From Variovorax brevis (GTDB lineage Bacteria > Pseudomonadota > Gammaproteobacteria > Burkholderiales > Burkholderiaceae_C): 64,000 nt of DNA. The position numbers were made by a program, and so were the translations under genes. The stretch is taken from assembly GCF_030317105.1 (NCBI RefSeq), contig NZ_JASZYG010000012.1, positions 1 through 64,000 on the forward strand, in the 5' to 3' direction. Within the stretch, counting starts at the first letter, position 1. Each line of letters starts with the position of its first letter. The notes under the pieces are model-generated. The model was not told the DNA's origin. It did no database searches and was given only the letters and a program-made list of their open reading frames with translations. Shown piece after piece: positions 1-7,417 of the stretch.

Positions 1-232
1 CGTCGGCAAGTTCGACGAGGCGCGGCCTTTGTATGAGCGCGCGGTCAAGGAAAAGGAACAGGGCGACGTGCATGGCCGCGTCGATCACGAAAGCCTGGGC
101 AGTAGCCTGCACCTGGTCGGCTTCTGCCTGTCGAGCGTCGGCAAGTTCGACGAGGCGCGGCCTTGGTATGAGCGCGCGGTCAATGAGACGGAACAGGGCG
201 ACGTGCATGGCCGCGTCGATCACGAGAGCCTG
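1..232 (+). repeat. 135-bp tandem repeat inside the TPR gene
   Basis: Bases 1-135 and 136 to about 232 are copies of the same unit with a period of 135 bp. Most of the unit is identical; differences are clustered in the middle (AAGGAAAAG against AATGAGACG) and after position 225, where the second copy diverges into the terminal cap. The period is in frame (45 codons), so copy-number change would lengthen or shorten the protein without a frameshift. Confidence 0.85.
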
Positions 233-331
233 AAGGCAAGCCTGGAGGCCCTCGCCTCCTGCTACCGAGAGGCGGGCCTAGTCGAAGACGCGACGAAAAT
301 CGAAGAACGTATCTCGCCGATGGGAAAGTAG
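2..331 (+). CDS. TPR-repeat protein, C-terminal part
   Basis: The reading frame is open from base 2, so the gene begins left of the window; 109 residues are visible before TAG. It contains two nearly identical 45-residue units beginning VGKFDEARP and ending in a D-H-E-S-L segment, each an extended tetratricopeptide (Kinesin light chain/TPR_12-like) helix pair, then a degenerate capping helix. Such repeats form protein-binding superhelices; the partner cannot be told from this fragment. The repeats are nearly identical at the DNA level too, which suggests recent unit duplication. The gene sits on the 3' side of tRNA-Pro, a common place for inserted DNA. Family assignment is secure, function unknown. 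Confidence 0.75.
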   Translation, partial: VGKFDEARPLYERAVKEKEQGDVHGRVDHESLGSSLHLVGFCLSSVGKFDEARPWYERAVNETEQGDVHGRVDHESLKASLEALASCYREAGLVEDATKIEERISPMGK

Positions 332-708
332 TGCGCGACTCGGTGCCACGTTTGCTCTGTTTCCCCTTTGCGGTGAGCCGCAGCAACTTCAAATCGGCCG
401 AAAAATTCTTGCGCCTATTCGCTTCGGTGGGCGGTTGTTGCTGAAGCTCAGCGCCGCGCAATCCAATGCTGCTGTGCAAACGTCCGGTGACGCGCGGGTT
501 GCTGAAGTTGCGGAAGGCGCTGACAAACGCACGCTAATGCAATTGGCGCCGGGAACGCCAATTCGCCGGCCGGCGCCTGTACGGCAGCTTCCGCGCAGAG
601 CCGCCATCTGAATGACCGCTGCGGACTACCGCTTTGGGCCCACTCCTGTCTAACGATCAACTGAAAATCAGTAGACACTGGCCAAAAGCGTAGACAGATG
701 AGCCTCTA
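332..708. other. 377-bp stretch with no recognised gene
   Basis: This lies between the TPR gene and the tRNA-Pro terminator. The only open frames are short overlapping ones on the minus strand with no ribosome site and no recognisable product. I see no insertion-sequence ends, no second copy of the tRNA 3' end and no strong hairpin. It may be a remnant of a decayed insertion at the tRNA, but nothing in the bases proves that. Confidence 0.4.
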
Positions 709-710
709 GA

Positions 711-746
711 AAGCAAAAGGGGACAACGGCCTAAACCGTTGTCCCC
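711..746 (-). terminator. Rho-independent terminator of tRNA-Pro
   Basis: A perfect 11-bp inverted repeat, GGGGACAACGG (719-729) and CCGTTGTCCCC (736-746), is followed on the minus strand by CTTTTGCTTTC. It lies 14 bases downstream of the tRNA-Pro 3' end. Confidence 0.85.
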
Positions 747-759
747 ATTGCATGTTTGA

Positions 760-836
<77 letters not shown>

Positions 837-878
837 ACGAACTTCGCATTATAGCCGTGTCGAAAGGCGCCTTTTCTT

Positions 879-1583
879 TCAGTGCCGCTGGTATTGCGTC
901 TTGCCAAACAGGATGTCGCGTGACTTGTCGTCCGTGAGGGGCTTGCGCAGGTCCGCCAGCACCTTGACGCCGCGTTGCACCGCGGGCCGCGCGGCGATGT
1001 CGTCGAACCAGTCCTTCAGGTATGGATAGTCGCTGAGCGTGATGCCCTGGTTCTCCCAGCTGCGCAGCCACGGAAAGATCGCGATGTCGGCAATGGAATA
1101 GGTCTTGCCGGCGATGAAGGGGTTGCGTGACAACTGCTTGTCGATCACGCCGTAAAGGCGCTTGGCTTCATTGCTGTAGCGGTCCACCGCGTAGGTGATT
1201 TTCTCGGGCGCATAGATCCGGAAGTGGTGCGCCTGCCCGAGCATGGGGCCGACGCCGCCCATCTGGAACATGAGCCACTGCAGCACTTCGAAACGTTCGC
1301 GGTCGCCGGTCGGCAGGAACTGGCCGGTCTTGCCGGCAAGGTAGACGAGGATCGCGCCGGATTCAAAGAGAGAAATCGGCTGGCCATCGGGACCCTCGGG
1401 GTCGGTGATCGCCGGGATCTTGTTGTTCGGGCTGATCGCCAGGAACTCCGGCGTGAACTGGTCGCCCTTGCCGATGTTGATGGGGTGCGCGCGATAGGGC
1501 AGGCCGCACTCCTCCAGCATGATGTGGACCTTGTGGCCATTGGGCGTGGGCCAGGAATAGACGTCGATGGTCGGTGTGGACAT
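879..1583 (-). CDS. Glutathione S-transferase, YfcG/Nu-class type
   Basis: This 234-residue protein has an N-terminal thioredoxin-like glutathione domain (about 5-88) with the Nu-class signature YSWPTPNGHKVHIMLEE and the glutathione-binding segment ESGAILVYLA, followed by an all-helical C-terminal domain (about 95-210). The threonine-proline-asparagine of TPN is the region that contacts glutathione in YfcG and YghU, which act as glutathione-dependent disulfide reductases rather than classical conjugating enzymes. A cytoplasmic redox role is therefore likely. It is a single gene between tRNA-Pro and the zinc-finger gene. Start ATG at 1583 is preceded by a purine-rich GGAAAAGCGAG. Confidence 0.88.
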   Translation of the reverse strand: MSTPTIDVYSWPTPNGHKVHIMLEECGLPYRAHPINIGKGDQFTPEFLAISPNNKIPAITDPEGPDGQPISLFESGAILVYLAGKTGQFLPTGDRERFEVLQWLMFQMGGVGPMLGQAHHFRIYAPEKITYAVDRYSNEAKRLYGVIDKQLSRNPFIAGKTYSIADIAIFPWLRSWENQGITLSDYPYLKDWFDDIAARPAVQRGVKVLADLRKPLTDDKSRDILFGKTQYQRH

Positions 1584-1660
1584 GTCTCGCTTTTCCAGTC
1601 AGTGGTTCGAAGGGGAGCGGGCAGCATATCCATCCGCGCGAATCCGTGTGCGAGAGCCTT

Positions 1661-1921
1661 CTATCCCACCTGCCGCTCATGCGCATAGCACCAGAGCCAG
1701 TCCTCGCCTCGCTCAAGTGATTGCACGACCGCGTGGCCTGTCGCATGTGCGTGTTTCGTCGCGTGCTTGTTCTTCGAGGAATCGCAGCAGCCCACATGCC
1801 CGCAATGCACGCACAGCCGAAGGTGCACCCAGCTGTCACCCATCTTCAGGCACTCCTCGCAGCCGCGTGCACGAGGCTGGGCAAACTCTGCAGGAACGTG
1901 ATCGCAGGACTTGATCGGCAT
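1661..1921 (-). CDS. UBP-type zinc finger protein
   Basis: This 86-residue protein is a single UBP-type zinc finger. Paired cysteines and histidines are seen as CEEC near residue 21, CVHCGHVGCC near 38-47 and the histidine-rich HATKHAHATGH. The family is best known for binding the C-terminus of ubiquitin in eukaryotes; the bacterial role is not established. It begins 11 bases after the flavoprotein stop with a clear GAGGAAA ribosome site, so the two are almost certainly co-transcribed. The same pairing with thioredoxin-reductase-like flavoproteins occurs in other bacteria, which suggests a small partner in a redox process. Confidence 0.85.
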   Translation of the reverse strand: MPIKSCDHVPAEFAQPRARGCEECLKMGDSWVHLRLCVHCGHVGCCDSSKNKHATKHAHATGHAVVQSLERGEDWLWCYAHERQVG

Positions 1922-1932
1922 TTATATTTTCC

Positions 1933-3609
1933 TCAAGCCACAGCCTGCGACTTCGCCAGCCGCTGGTGGATCGACGCCACCGCCGCCGCGCCTTCCCCGA
2001 TGGCGCCACCCACGCGCTTGACCGAACCCGAACGCACGTCGCCCACGGCAAAGACGCCCGGAACGCTCGTTTCAAGGGTCGAGGGCACATGGCCCTTCAA
2101 GCCCGCGACGGCCGCCATGCCGGTCAGGACGAAGCCGTGCCCGTCCACCGACACGCCGCAGCCTTCCAGCCATTGCGTCTCGGGCTCCGCGCCGACGAAC
2201 AGGAAAATATTGCGCGCCGGACAGTCTTCCTCGATGCCCTGCCGATGGTTGCGCCAGGTCGCGCCGTTCAGGCCCGTGGCCGGCTCGCCGTGCAGGCCCA
2301 CGAGTTCGGTGTGCGGATGCAACTCGATGTTGGGCGTCGCGTCGATGCGGTCGATGAGGTAGCGCGACATGCTCGCCGCCAGCGAGGGTCCGCGCACCAG
2401 CACGTTGACCTTGGCGGCGTGCTGCGACAGGAACACCGCCGCCTGCCCGGCCGAGTTGCCACCGCCAACCAGCGCGATTTCCTGCTGCGAACACACCTTG
2501 GCTTCCAGCGCCGATGCCCAGAACCAGATACCGCGTCCTTCGAACTCGGCCAGTCGCGGCACGTCGGGCCGGCGGTAGCGTGCGCCGCTGGCGATCACGA
2601 TGGTGCGCGAGCGCAGCGTTCGTCCGTCCTCCAGCGTCACGGCCAGGGGTCCGCCTTCGGAAGCCGCGCTGCAATCCATCGACACCACCTTGGCCGGGAT
2701 CAGCATTTCCGCGCCGAACTTCTGCGCCTGGACAAAGGCTCGGCCGGCGAGGGCGCCGCCGGAGATGCCCGTGGGAAAGCCCAGGTAGTTCTCAATGCGC
2801 GCGCTCGCCCCGGCCTGGCCGCCAAAGGACCGGCAATCGACCACGATGACGCGCAATCCCTCGGAGGCGGCATAGACGGCGGTGGCGAGTCCGGCCGGCC
2901 CGGCGCCCACGACGACCACGTCGAACAGGTCGTGGTGCTCATCGCTGTCCAGCATGCCCAGGCAACGCGCCAGCGCGTCTTCGGTGGGGTTCATGGACAC
3001 CGATCCGTTCGGACACACGACGATGACCGCCGCCTCGCCGTACTGCTCCAGCAGGGCGGCGGCGTCAGGGTCGACGGTGGCGTCCACCACGTGGTACGGA
3101 TGGCCGTTGCGGCGCAGGAAGTTCTGCAGCCGCAGCACATCCGCCGCATCGGGCGGGCCGATGATGACCGGCCCGGCGTGCCCTGCCTCGATGAGCGCCA
3201 CGCGCCGCAGGATGAGGGCGCGCACCACGCGCTCACCCAGGTCGGCCTCGGCGATGATCAGCGCGCGCAACTGGTCGGGCGGGATCAAGAGCGTTTCGAC
3301 GTCTTCGTCGGCGTGGCCGTCGACCAGGGCAGGGCGCCCGGACAGTTGCCCGACTTCCGCCATGAACTGGCCTGGCCCCTGCTGCACGATGGGCACCACA
3401 TGCCCCAAGCCGTCTCGCTGGCTGATCGTCACCTTGCCCTTGAGCACGACGAACATGCCCGGTCCCTGCTCGCCCGCCGTGAAAAGGCAGGCGCCCTTGG
3501 GGTAATGACGCACGCTGCCGAAGCGGCGAATCCGCTCGATTTCGCGCTCCGCCAGTTCGGGAAACAACTGATGGCGTCGCTGCTCGACGTCGATCGCTTC
3601 AGAGGCCAT
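1933..3609 (-). CDS. cNMP-domain thioredoxin-reductase-like flavoprotein
   Basis: This 558-residue protein has three parts. Residues about 25-130 form a CRP-type cyclic-nucleotide-binding fold. About 155-225 form a glutaredoxin/thioredoxin-like fold without a CxxC. From about 230 to the end is a thioredoxin-reductase-like module with FAD motif GAGPAG (near 233), NAD(P)H motif GGGNSAG (near 380) and terminal FAD motif GVFAVGDVRSG. In true thioredoxin reductase a CATC redox pair precedes the NADPH domain; here that stretch reads WFWASALEAKVC, so the disulfide pair is missing. It may transfer electrons elsewhere or act as a redox sensor. The longer upstream frame would start at 3744 and cover the divergent gene's leader; I chose ATG 3609, which has GGAG before it. 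Confidence 0.85.
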   Translation of the reverse strand: MASEAIDVEQRRHQLFPELAEREIERIRRFGSVRHYPKGACLFTAGEQGPGMFVVLKGKVTISQRDGLGHVVPIVQQGPGQFMAEVGQLSGRPALVDGHADEDVETLLIPPDQLRALIIAEADLGERVVRALILRRVALIEAGHAGPVIIGPPDAADVLRLQNFLRRNGHPYHVVDATVDPDAAALLEQYGEAAVIVVCPNGSVSMNPTEDALARCLGMLDSDEHHDLFDVVVVGAGPAGLATAVYAASEGLRVIVVDCRSFGGQAGASARIENYLGFPTGISGGALAGRAFVQAQKFGAEMLIPAKVVSMDCSAASEGGPLAVTLEDGRTLRSRTIVIASGARYRRPDVPRLAEFEGRGIWFWASALEAKVCSQQEIALVGGGNSAGQAAVFLSQHAAKVNVLVRGPSLAASMSRYLIDRIDATPNIELHPHTELVGLHGEPATGLNGATWRNHRQGIEEDCPARNIFLFVGAEPETQWLEGCGVSVDGHGFVLTGMAAVAGLKGHVPSTLETSVPGVFAVGDVRSGSVKRVGGAIGEGAAAVASIHQRLAKSQAVA

Positions 3610-3656
3610 GAAGACTCCGGTTTCGGGAAAGGAGGCATTAAACGACGAACTGCGGG

Positions 3657-3696
3657 CCGTCATGCAAATGCCTTGGAAATGACATGCAGCCTTCAT
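3657..3696 (+). promoter_or_regulatory. Possible degenerate Pho box array before the acyltransferase
   Basis: Four heptamers at exact 11-bp spacing (3657, 3668, 3679, 3690) read CCGTCAT, ATGCCTT, ATGACAT and CCTTCAT against the PhoB half-site CTGTCAT, matching 6, 4, 5 and 5 of 7 bases. This is weaker than the three Pho boxes further on. If real, it overlaps ATG 3684 and favours ATG 3720 as the start. Confidence 0.35.
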
Positions 3697-3719
3697 GCCC
3701 GGTCGCGAGACTGCGCGCC

Positions 3720-4568
3720 ATGAGAGAACTGTCCAACCCCACATTGCCCCTGTCGGAGCTGAAGCTGCGCCGGCCCCGGCGCCCCGTGCCGCCGGCAGGG
3801 TCGACGCCGATCGTCATCGAGGCGCGTCCTGCGCCCAGCAAAGGCGGCTTCGAGGTGAACTGGGCCCGGCATCTGGACGAAGTGCGTGAAGCGCAGCGCC
3901 TGCGCTACGACATCTTCGCGGGTGAAATGGGCGCACGCCTGGCGACGCCGCTGCACGGCCACGACATCGACGTGTTCGACGACTATTGCGAGCACCTGCT
4001 GGTGCGCGACCGGGAGACCCAGGAAGTCATCGGCACCTACCGCGTGTTGACGCCCGCCCAGGCGCGGCTGATCGGCAGCACCTACAGCGACACCGAGTTC
4101 GACCTGACCCGCCTGCGCGACCTGCGCAGCCGCATGGTGGAACTGGGCCGCAGCTGCGTGCACGCCGACCATCGGCAGGGCGGTGTCATCCTGGCGCTCT
4201 GGGGCGCGCTGGCGGGTTTCATGCAGCGCAACCGGCTCGACACGATGATTGGCTGCGCCAGCATTCCCATGCGTCACAACGGTGTCACATCGGGCGATGC
4301 GGCGGCCAGCATCTGGCATCAGCTTTCGGAAACGCATCTGGCGCCGATCCGCTTCCAGGTGCAGCCGCGGCTGCCACTGCCGGTCGAGCGGCTCAACGGC
4401 AGCCTGCAGGTGGACCCGCCGGCGCTCATCCGCGGCTATCTACGTCTGGGCGCCAAGGTGCTGGGCGCACCCGCGTGGGACCCGGACTTCAACACGGCCG
4501 ACCTTCCCATGATGATGCGCACCGACGACATGCCGGCGCGCTACCGGCGGCACTTCCTCGGCGCGTAG
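3720..4568 (+). CDS. OlsB-like GNAT N-acyltransferase
   Basis: The protein (282 residues from ATG 3720, 294 from ATG 3684) belongs to the GNAT branch that includes OlsB, the ornithine N-acyltransferase, and FeeM-type N-acyl amino acid synthases. Seen are the conserved LRYDIFAGEMGA segment, DDYCEHLLVRD, and ELGRSCVHADHRQ. OlsB joins a 3-hydroxyacyl chain from ACP to ornithine, the first step to ornithine lipids, which replace phospholipids when phosphate is short. Its place beside the Pho cluster supports that reading. No second acyltransferase (OlsA) is in the window, so substrate identity remains inference. Confidence 0.7.
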   Translation: MRELSNPTLPLSELKLRRPRRPVPPAGSTPIVIEARPAPSKGGFEVNWARHLDEVREAQRLRYDIFAGEMGARLATPLHGHDIDVFDDYCEHLLVRDRETQEVIGTYRVLTPAQARLIGSTYSDTEFDLTRLRDLRSRMVELGRSCVHADHRQGGVILALWGALAGFMQRNRLDTMIGCASIPMRHNGVTSGDAAASIWHQLSETHLAPIRFQVQPRLPLPVERLNGSLQVDPPALIRGYLRLGAKVLGAPAWDPDFNTADLPMMMRTDDMPARYRRHFLGA

Positions 4569-4595
4569 GGGCATCACGTTCGGCCGATGGACGCG

Positions 4596-4613
4596 CCGTC
4601 ACGGAACTGTCAT
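4596..4613 (+). promoter_or_regulatory. Pho box upstream of ppk1
   Basis: CCGTCAC (4596-4602) and CTGTCAT (4607-4613) are PhoB half-sites spaced 11 bp apart. They lie only 20 bases before the first possible ppk1 ATG (4633). By analogy with pstS the -10 region would fall near 4622-4627 and transcription would start near 4634, at or just after that ATG, so translation may begin later, for example at GTG 4681. Confidence 0.65.
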
Positions 4614-4632
4614 AAAGACACAAGACACTGTC

Positions 4633-6825
4633 ATGTTCCTGCAGTCTCGCGCCCAAGAGCGCATCATCGCTACAGAATTCGTGTTCACGCCTTCCGCTTC
4701 CGTCGCCGTGCCGGCTGTTTCTGCCGGCCCATCGCTTGTGCTCCTGGACCGGGACCACAGCATTCTTGCGTTCAACGAACGCGTGCTCGACTGGGCGCTG
4801 CGCCCCGAGGTGCCGCTGATCGAGCGCTTGCGCTACTTGTGCATCGTCTCGTCCAACCTCGACGAGTTCTTTGAAGTACGCGCTGCGCCGCACCTCATCG
4901 CGTGGGGCACCGGCGACCAGAAGGGCAACTACAACGTCGAGTCTTTCGAGGCGCTGTCGGCCGCGGCGCATTCGCTCGTTGCGCGGCAGTACGCGCTGTA
5001 CAACGACGACTTGATGCCGACCTTCGCCAAGCACGGCATCCACATCATTTCGCACGGCGAGCGCAATACGGCGCAGCGCAAGTGGGTGCAGGAATATTTC
5101 GAACGGCAGGTGAAGCCCTTGCTGATTCCCGTCGGGCTCGATCCGGCGCATCCGTTTCCGCAGGTGGCCAACAAGTCGCTCAATTTCATCGTGCGGCTGG
5201 CCGGGGCCGATGCATTCGGGCGCGAAAACCCCATTGCCATCGTCAAGCTGCCGCGCGTGGTGCCGCGCATCATCCGCATGCCGGACAAGGTGTCGGGCGG
5301 CCAGACGCTGTTCGTTGCGCTGTCGAGCATCGTGCGGGCGCATTTGTCGAGCATGTTTCCGGGTCGGCAGGTGGGCGATTTTTCGCAGTTCCGGCTCACG
5401 CGGCATTCCGACCTGGCGGTGGACGAGGAAGACGTCAAGAACCTCCGCACCGCACTGCGGCAGGGGCTGGAGCATCGCCACTTCGGGCAGGCGGTGCGGC
5501 TGGAGGTCTCGGCCAGCTGTGCCGAATCGCTGGCGACCTTTCTGCTGGCGCAGTTCAACCTGCCGGCCCAGGCGCTTTATCGCGTGCACGGGCCGGTGAA
5601 CCTGGCGCGCCTCACGCAGATGATCGATCTGCTCAACGAGCCCAAGCTGCTGTTTCCGCCCTACAACCCGTCGTATCCGGTGACGCTGTCGCCGAGCCAG
5701 TCCTTCTTCGACAGGCTGCAGCGTGGCGACGTGCTCATCCACCAGCCATTCGAGAGCTTCGATGGCGTGCTCGAGTTCCTGCGCGAAGCCGTGCGGGATC
5801 CGCAGGTGCTGGCAATCAAGCAGACCATCTACCGCACGGGCACCCATTCGGAACTGATGGAGCTTTTGCGCGAGGCGGTGCGGCGCGGCAAGGAAGTCAC
5901 CGCGGTGGTGGAGCTCAAGGCGCGCTTCGACGAAGAGGCCAACATCAACTGGGCCGAGATGCTTGAATCGATCGGCGCGCAGGTGGTCTATGGCGTGGTC
6001 GGGCTCAAGACGCACGCCAAGATGCTGCTGGTCACGCGGCGCGAAGGCAAGCGGCTGGTGCGCTACGGCCACCTTTCCACGGGCAACTACAACCCGAAGA
6101 CGGCGCGGCTCTACACCGACATCAGCCACCTGAGCGCCGATCCGCTGCTCACGGCCGACATGGAGGCGCTTTTCGTGCACCTGGCGAGCCAGAGCAAGCT
6201 GCCCAAGCTCAACCGCATCTGGGTGGCGCCCTTCGACATGCATCGCAACCTGGTGGCGCAGATCGACGCGCTCGGCGCCGCCGCGGCGCATGGGGAGACC
6301 ACGCGCATCGTCGTCAAGATGAATGCGCTGACGGACGAAGTGCTCATCGCCGCGCTGGTACGTGCCGGGCGCAAGGGCGTGCGCATCGACCTCATCGTGC
6401 GTGGTGCGTGCACGCTGCCGGCGCAGGTGCCGGGCCTGACGGACAACATCCGCGTGCGCTCGGTCATCGGGCGCTTCCTGGAGCATTCGCGGGTGTTCTA
6501 TTTCCGGCATGGCGAGGACGAATCGCTCTATCTTTCCAGCGCCGACTGGATGAACCGCAACATGATGCGGCGCATCGAGGTGGCTTGGCCGGTGACGGAC
6601 CCCGGCCTGCGCCAGCGCCTCATCGATGAATGCCTGGTGGCTTATCTGCACGATGGCCGCGACGCCTGGGACCTGGAAGCCAACGGCCGCTACCAACGCG
6701 TGTTGGGCGACACCCACCCGGGCGAGGAAGGCGCGTCACGCGCCATCGAGGCGCACGGCGCGCAGGCCGCGTTGATGGACCGCTACGCCTCACGCGGCCT
6801 GAGCCGCGTTGCATCCCGAGACTGA
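4633..6825 (+). CDS. ppk1: Polyphosphate kinase 1
   Basis: Ppk1 makes polyphosphate reversibly from ATP at the inner membrane. The 730-residue protein has the N domain (SSNLDEFFEVR), head domain and two phospholipase-D-like catalytic domains. The two family histidines are visible: His461 in GLKTHAKM, the phosphorylated residue, and His480 in RYGHLSTGNYN, with the same 19-residue spacing as His435 and His454 of E. coli Ppk. The C-terminal NRNMMRRIEVAWPV is also typical. The first 35 or so residues are not conserved and overlap the promoter, so the true start could be GTG 4681 or later. sixA follows after 16 bases. Confidence 0.96.
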   Translation: MFLQSRAQERIIATEFVFTPSASVAVPAVSAGPSLVLLDRDHSILAFNERVLDWALRPEVPLIERLRYLCIVSSNLDEFFEVRAAPHLIAWGTGDQKGNYNVESFEALSAAAHSLVARQYALYNDDLMPTFAKHGIHIISHGERNTAQRKWVQEYFERQVKPLLIPVGLDPAHPFPQVANKSLNFIVRLAGADAFGRENPIAIVKLPRVVPRIIRMPDKVSGGQTLFVALSSIVRAHLSSMFPGRQVGDFSQFRLTRHSDLAVDEEDVKNLRTALRQGLEHRHFGQAVRLEVSASCAESLATFLLAQFNLPAQALYRVHGPVNLARLTQMIDLLNEPKLLFPPYNPSYPVTLSPSQSFFDRLQRGDVLIHQPFESFDGVLEFLREAVRDPQVLAIKQTIYRTGTHSELMELLREAVRRGKEVTAVVELKARFDEEANINWAEMLESIGAQVVYGVVGLKTHAKMLLVTRREGKRLVRYGHLSTGNYNPKTARLYTDISHLSADPLLTADMEALFVHLASQSKLPKLNRIWVAPFDMHRNLVAQIDALGAAAAHGETTRIVVKMNALTDEVLIAALVRAGRKGVRIDLIVRGACTLPAQVPGLTDNIRVRSVIGRFLEHSRVFYFRHGEDESLYLSSADWMNRNMMRRIEVAWPVTDPGLRQRLIDECLVAYLHDGRDAWDLEANGRYQRVLGDTHPGEEGASRAIEAHGAQAALMDRYASRGLSRVASRD

Positions 6826-6841
6826 CGGTGAAAGTTGACTC

Positions 6842-7303
6842 ATGGATTTGATTTTCTGGCGACACGCCGAGGCCGAGGATTGGACCGAAGGTTGTGACGA
6901 CATGGCCCGCTCGCTCACGCTGCGCGGCGAAAAGCAGGCCAAGCGCATGGCCAATTGGCTCGACCGGCAACTGCCGGAGGGCACCCGCATCGTCTGCAGC
7001 CCGGCGCGCCGTTGCGAGCAGACGGTGCTGGCCTTGGGGCGCAAGTACAAGCTGCGCGAGGAACTGGCGCCGGACACCACGCCCGATGCGCTCCTCGGCG
7101 CGGCGGGCTGGCCCAACGGCAAGTCGGTCGTGCTGATGGTGGGGCACCAGCCTTCACTGGGGCAGGCCATCTCGCTGCTGCTGGGGTTGAAGCAGGACAG
7201 CTGCCCCGTGCGCAAGGGCGCGGTGTGGTGGATTCGCACGCGCGAGCGGGATGGGGATACGCAGACGGTGGTGGTGACCGTTCAGTCCCCGGAGCTGATC
7301 TGA
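6842..7303 (+). CDS. sixA: Phosphohistidine phosphatase SixA
   Basis: This 153-residue member of the histidine phosphatase superfamily carries the catalytic RH motif at residues 7-8 (WRHAEAED) and a second conserved histidine in MVGHQPSLGQ. SixA removes phosphate from histidines of phosphotransfer proteins; in E. coli, ArcB and the nitrogen PTS have been proposed as targets. It follows ppk1 by 16 bases and is very likely co-transcribed. The pairing of sixA with ppk genes is frequent in proteobacteria, and a role in phosphate signalling is possible but not shown by sequence. Confidence 0.88.
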   Translation: MDLIFWRHAEAEDWTEGCDDMARSLTLRGEKQAKRMANWLDRQLPEGTRIVCSPARRCEQTVLALGRKYKLREELAPDTTPDALLGAAGWPNGKSVVLMVGHQPSLGQAISLLLGLKQDSCPVRKGAVWWIRTRERDGDTQTVVVTVQSPELI

Positions 7304-7311
7304 CTCCTGCT

Positions 7312-7410
7312 CCTTCCCCCTCCGGGGGAAGGTTGGGATGGGGGCACGCACCCCCGTAGCGGTGGGCACGCCGCGTGCCCCCACCCCGGCCCTCCCCCGG
7401 CAGGGGAGGG
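7312..7410. repeat. Cluster of GC-rich palindromes between convergent sixA and ppx
   Basis: The 114-base gap between two convergent genes is filled with stem-loops: CCTTCCCCC/GGGGGAAGG (7312-7332), GGGGG/CCCCC (about 7340-7355), GGTGGGCACG/CGTGCCCCCACC (7361-7385) and CCCTCCCC/GGGGAGGG (7390-7410). None has a U-tract. The C-and-G-run hairpins resemble the dispersed REP-type intergenic palindromes of many beta- and gammaproteobacteria. They could also end transcription from both sides. Confidence 0.6.
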
Positions 7411-7417
7411 AGGAAGA

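Noticed and set aside
332..708. Possible decayed insertion sequence or attachment-site remnant next to tRNA-Pro
   Set aside because: No terminal inverted repeats, transposase fragment or copy of the tRNA 3' end could be found in the visible sequence.
4489..6717. A 742-codon open frame antisense to ppk1
   Set aside because: Ppk1 on the plus strand has its catalytic histidines and full family length, so the antisense frame is a by-product of GC-rich codon use. The same holds for long frames opposite the FAD protein (1966-3723) and opposite moeA/mobA (37356-39365).
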